DNA from: Centroberyx gerrardi
Lineage: Eukaryota; Chordata; Actinopteri; Beryciformes; Berycidae
Direction: 5' to 3'
Assembly: GCF_048128805.1 (NCBI RefSeq)
Contig: NC_136010.1
Span: forward strand, 22,766,480 to 22,830,479
DNA length: 64,000 nucleotides
Shown piece by piece: positions 60,861 through 64,000 of the stretch. The notes under the pieces are model-generated. The model had not been told where the DNA came from and did no database searches. It saw nothing but the letters and a program-made list of their open reading frames with translations. A program made the position numbers and the translations under genes. The number at the start of each line of letters is the position of its first letter. Position 1 is the first letter of the stretch.

Positions 60861-62700
60861 CTGCTCGTTTTTTCTGTAAGACCTCATAATGTGGCTGCAC
60901 GTCCTGATGTGTGCATGTGTGTTTTTCAAATAAGATTCTGCCCTTTATATCGGCTCTATCGCACGGTGACTGACAGATCGACGTGCGCGAGAGTCGAAAT
61001 GTTATGAATGTGTTGTTATTACGCCGCGATCGGACTTCGCGTAATTTTGCTCATTTTTGTGGAAGCGTGCAAGCATCTGGGTATTTAATTTTTAATTACG
61101 CGATCGCCTCCTCTCTCTCTCTCTCTCTCTCTCGAAGCTTTTTGTCGATAAATACGCTGCGAATGTGAATCTGTGAAGTTGTAAAACACGGTGCACTTTG
61201 TCGAGCGGCCCCTCGCTGTTGATGTTTGATGTTCTTTGCAAGTATTCGGCGAATTGGCGAATTTTAAGCAATTTCCGAATATTTATCATGTGGAGCATGC
61301 CAGTGCAGAGGAGAGGGAGATAGAGGGAACGTCCCGTGGTGTGTGTTTACGGGAGGAGAAAACTCAGCTAAAAGTTGTTATGTTGTGGAAGCTGTTACAT
61401 GTCCGCATCACACAGTTAGATTATTTACCGAGGCTGTTGCTTGATTGGTTTCCAGGCGCCTCATAAAGCAAATGAAGCCATTGTAACACACTGTATGTGT
61501 GTTTGGCCCCTCCGCTAGGTTATCTACACAGTAATGGCTTATGTCATGTTTGTCGCTGATCGGATGTTTTGTGTCTCTTGCCTTGTGCGTGCGTGTGTGT
61601 GTGTGAGTGTGTGTGTGTGTGTGAGAGAGAGTGCGAGAGAGAAAGTCCTTTGCCTTGGAAGCGGGTAAATAACAACCAAGACCCTAAAGGAGGGGGGGTT
61701 GGGTCAAAATGTGGGGGTTCAATTTATGCACTTGTTATTGATATGTGGCTCTGCTGTAGGCCTGTACGTTCAACACATGTTTTTGTCAATTGGGAGGGTG
61801 GAAAATAAATCAAACTGTTGCTGAAGGAACAAATATGTAGCATTCTGCAGCTGACAATAAATTGAAGGAAAATGACTACTCCTATAGGCACTTATAGTGT
61901 GTTTTTGGTGCTCAGTAATGAGTTTATAGTGTTTTTACTGTACATTATGATATATTTTTTTTAACTCCTATGCTATATTCCCATGATATTAGGGTGTTAT
62001 AGTTTCATGTATTCTGATATATCATTCTACAATTTATTACAGGATTACTTTAGTTCTTTTTTGAGTTGAGGGAGCTTGCATTGTTGTTGTTGTTTAGGTG
62101 TTTGTCATTATACCAGCTAAAAGCAGACATCCTGTGGTCGTAGTGGAGTTAGACAAGTAGATCTACACAGACTGTACCTGCAGCGGCCTAACAGGCTTCT
62201 TCTGCCAGAAATATTCTCCTGCTTAAGATTGTTCATCATCATCATGATCAACATCATCATCAACATCATTGTCATTCCATAAACAATAATTTTGTGAGAT
62301 GATTACATGTGATAGTAAGTGCAAGACTTCAACTGATCACATGAGTAGTAAACAAAAACAAGTCATGCATTGACTTTCTGCCTGGGGTTGAACGCCTTTA
62401 CCTGCTCTATAAAGAGATATACAGCCTAAACACTGATAATTTGTGCTGTAAGAAGAGGCAATCAAATATCAAATATCAATCAGTAAATAAAAGAGGTTAA
62501 ACTATGACCTCCAGTCAGTGATCATCATAAAGAAAACAACCACCAATATGAACAAAACACAATTATATTTCCAGAAAGGCATTTAATTTATATTCTTATT
62601 CGACTTGCATTAAAATGATACTAATTACTCTGGTAGATATTATGAATTTACCTCCTAAAGATTGATGTCAGCCTTGAAAACATGGTTAAACTCTGCTGCT
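60861..62700. other. Intergenic or intronic, non-coding
   Basis: CpG-containing sequence to about 61,500, (CT)n at 61109-61133 and (TG)n(AG)n at about 61,590-61,645. The reversed repeat copy at 61,870-62,040 is followed by an ATC-rich stretch at 62,230-62,275. No exon is supported. Confidence 0.5.
61870..62040. mobile_element. Reverse-oriented copy of the 51.7-52.3 kb repeat
   Basis: CTTATAGTGTGTTTTTGGTG and CTCAGTAATGAGTTTATAGTG are the reverse complement of the CACTATAAACTCACTATTGA unit at 52.1-52.2 kb with a few changes. A TAGGGTG phrase follows at about 61992. Confidence 0.55.
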
Positions 62701-63070
62701 AATTAAAAAGGTGGGTGAAGTGAGTTTAGGTGGATTTTCCCTCCACTTCATGGCTGGAGGCGACCTGCAGATATTTATTGTTGCAGCAGGTCTGAGACAA
62801 GCGTGTTCTATCAAGGCCTCCAGCCACATAATAAGGAAATGGAAGTGAGTTCGTCACGAGACAATGCCTTTGTTACTGACAGTTGCTGTGCAAGTCGAGA
62901 CCCATGTGTTGATGTTTGCTCCTGGCTCACTATAACAACGCTGTTAGCACCGGAATCCCTCCGCCGACGTTAAAAGGTTTAATTTCCTCAGGAGGTTTCT
63001 TGCAACATTAATCGAGGCTGTTATCCTGCCGCCGGTGCACCTGCTTTTAGACACTGAATGAGGATGCTAC
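62700..63070. other. CNE-like block
   Basis: Non-repetitive sequence with balanced composition, TTTATTG, TTAATC and TTTAATTTCC words and no splice or coding signal. Texture only; conservation cannot be tested here. Confidence 0.35.
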
Positions 63071-63687
63071 CATGATACTAGACGTGCACACTGTATCTTG
63101 TTCACTTCACAGCTATAGAATCTTATCAAACTATCAGAGATGAAAGCTGAATTTATGAACTGTCAGAACTTGTTCAGAAATTAACTGCATGTCCTTGAGT
63201 TACCCTCACTGGTTAAAAAAATAGTTCTGTTAAACTTTTAAACATTTTAGAGCATACATATATATCTATTTTTTTAAAGTTTAACATTTCATCAAAAAGT
63301 TTTAAGCACTTTATTTAGTACTTTAAACAACCAAAGAATTAACTTTCAAACTGTTAGCTTTCTCGTTTTTTATTAATCTGTTTGATTACCTACAGAATTA
63401 GAATCACCTACTTAGAAGTTTGTTTTTTCAGAGCCATAAACACCTGATTATTGGTTTTGTTTTTGTGCACGAGCATTTTCAGTTGGTCTCCTCTCCAAAA
63501 CATATTTTCAGCCCGGTCCACTGGGCCAGCTTCTTCTCATTAACTTCTATGCGTTGCATCACATTACTTCCATGCCCCTGCGGTTGGGAGGCAGCACGTT
63601 TCATGTTTGCCTTTGTGATTGAACGAATGTGTTTGCCTGTGAGAGCTCACACACATGCGTGTTTGTGATATGTCTATGTGTGCTTTG

Positions 63688-63689
<2 letters not shown>

Positions 63690-63721
<32 letters not shown>

Positions 63722-63811
63722 CAGCGCGGGTACATGTGGGTGTGAATGAGGCAGAGCTCGTGAGATGTGTTGTGAGAGATTGTGATGTGTGTGTGCGTGT
63801 GTGTGTGTGAC

Positions 63812-63843
<32 letters not shown>
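63690..63843 (+). repeat. (GT)n and (GA)n compound microsatellites
   Basis: GT run at about 63,690-63,720, TG-rich sequence at 63,786-63,808, and GA run at 63,811-63,843. Confidence 0.85.
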
Positions 63844-63882
63844 CTTAAGCGCTGTTTGTGTGCTGGAGGGAGGTCTTCTCCA

Positions 63883-63990
63883 ATGAAAATTCCCCCACAA
63901 TTCCTTGCACCTCTGCGGGCAGCAGCAGCAGCGGCGGCAGCAGTGGCAGCAGCAGAGGCGGCGGTGGCGGCGGCAGCAACAGCAGGCTGA
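63883..63990 (+). other. GCA/GCG-rich stretch, possible 5'UTR with short uORF
   Basis: 63,915-63,985 is dominated by GCA and GCG triplets. The frame from ATG 63883 gives 35 residues, mostly Ala, and stops at TGA 63988-63990. Another ATG lies at 63996 at the window edge. Long GC triplet stretches are common in 5'UTRs of regulatory genes, but the gene is not identifiable. Confidence 0.3.
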
Positions 63991-64000
63991 TTTCCATGAG

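Noticed and set aside
63915-63990. Poly-Gln/Ser-Gly coding exon
   Set aside because: Alternative frames are open, but without splice sites or downstream sequence none can be preferred.
51500-64000. plagl2 coding exons
   Set aside because: Expected from human gene order, but no C2H2 zinc-finger sequence is found in this interval on either strand.

Overview
The window is vertebrate nuclear DNA, almost certainly from a teleost fish. It has GT-AG introns of 0.1-3.3 kb, abundant (CA)n, (GA)n and pentanucleotide microsatellites, a tRNA-derived SINE, hAT-like miniature elements, and four multi-exon genes that can be rebuilt exon by exon in consistent reading frame. No prokaryotic, viral or CRISPR feature is present.

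Layout: (1) 1-~25,260, plus strand: myt1, a neural CCHHC zinc-finger transcription factor. The window opens inside an intron, so the 5' exons and the first half of finger 1 lie outside. Eighteen coding exons (728-19924) encode about 1,279 residues: an acidic region, a Ser-Pro repeat region, the MYT1 domain, fingers 2-7 and a C-terminal coiled coil. A 3'UTR of up to 5.3 kb follows. (2) ~26,890-35,540, plus strand: pcmtd2, a PCMT-like protein with a C-terminal Cullin-box-like tail. It has six coding exons (28993-32849, 421 aa) and a probable CRE-bearing promoter near 26.9 kb. (3) ~35,660-46,200, minus strand: kif3b, a kinesin-II motor subunit, with eight coding exons (44432 down to 38518, 762 aa). 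Its 5' introns carry three hAT-like elements. (4) ~46,760-51,480, minus strand: pofut1, protein O-fucosyltransferase 1, with seven coding exons (51467 down to 47582, 395 aa) and a ZNF143-type site just upstream of the ATG. (5) ~51,500-64,000: 12.5 kb with no confident coding exon. It holds a dispersed repeat family with TIR-like ends, several stretches that look like conserved non-coding elements, a candidate promoter with CRE and ZNF143-like motifs near 60.6 kb, and a GCA/GCG-rich 5'UTR-like stretch at the very end.

The genes are not an operon. The MYT1-PCMTD2 pair matches human 20q13.33 and the POFUT1-KIF3B pair matches human 20q11.21. Here the two blocks meet tail to tail at about 35.6 kb. 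POFUT1 acts in Notch EGF-repeat fucosylation, KIF3B in ciliary transport and MYT1 in neurogenesis, but nothing in the sequence shows that they are co-regulated.

I found no clearly new biological system. The most useful observations are: hAT-like elements with 8-bp target duplications in kif3b (one with a remnant transposase start); a 1.3-kb TCTAC satellite with a 196-bp higher-order duplication inside myt1; a (TTCTA)n microsatellite that serves as the polypyrimidine tract of a myt1 acceptor; two tandem NAGNAG acceptors in myt1; repeated intron positions inside the myt1 fingers; the unusual RVEL C-terminus of POFUT1; and the tail-to-tail synteny junction. Exon limits were read by eye from splice signals and frame. 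Family names rest on recognisable motifs and remembered family features, not on a search.
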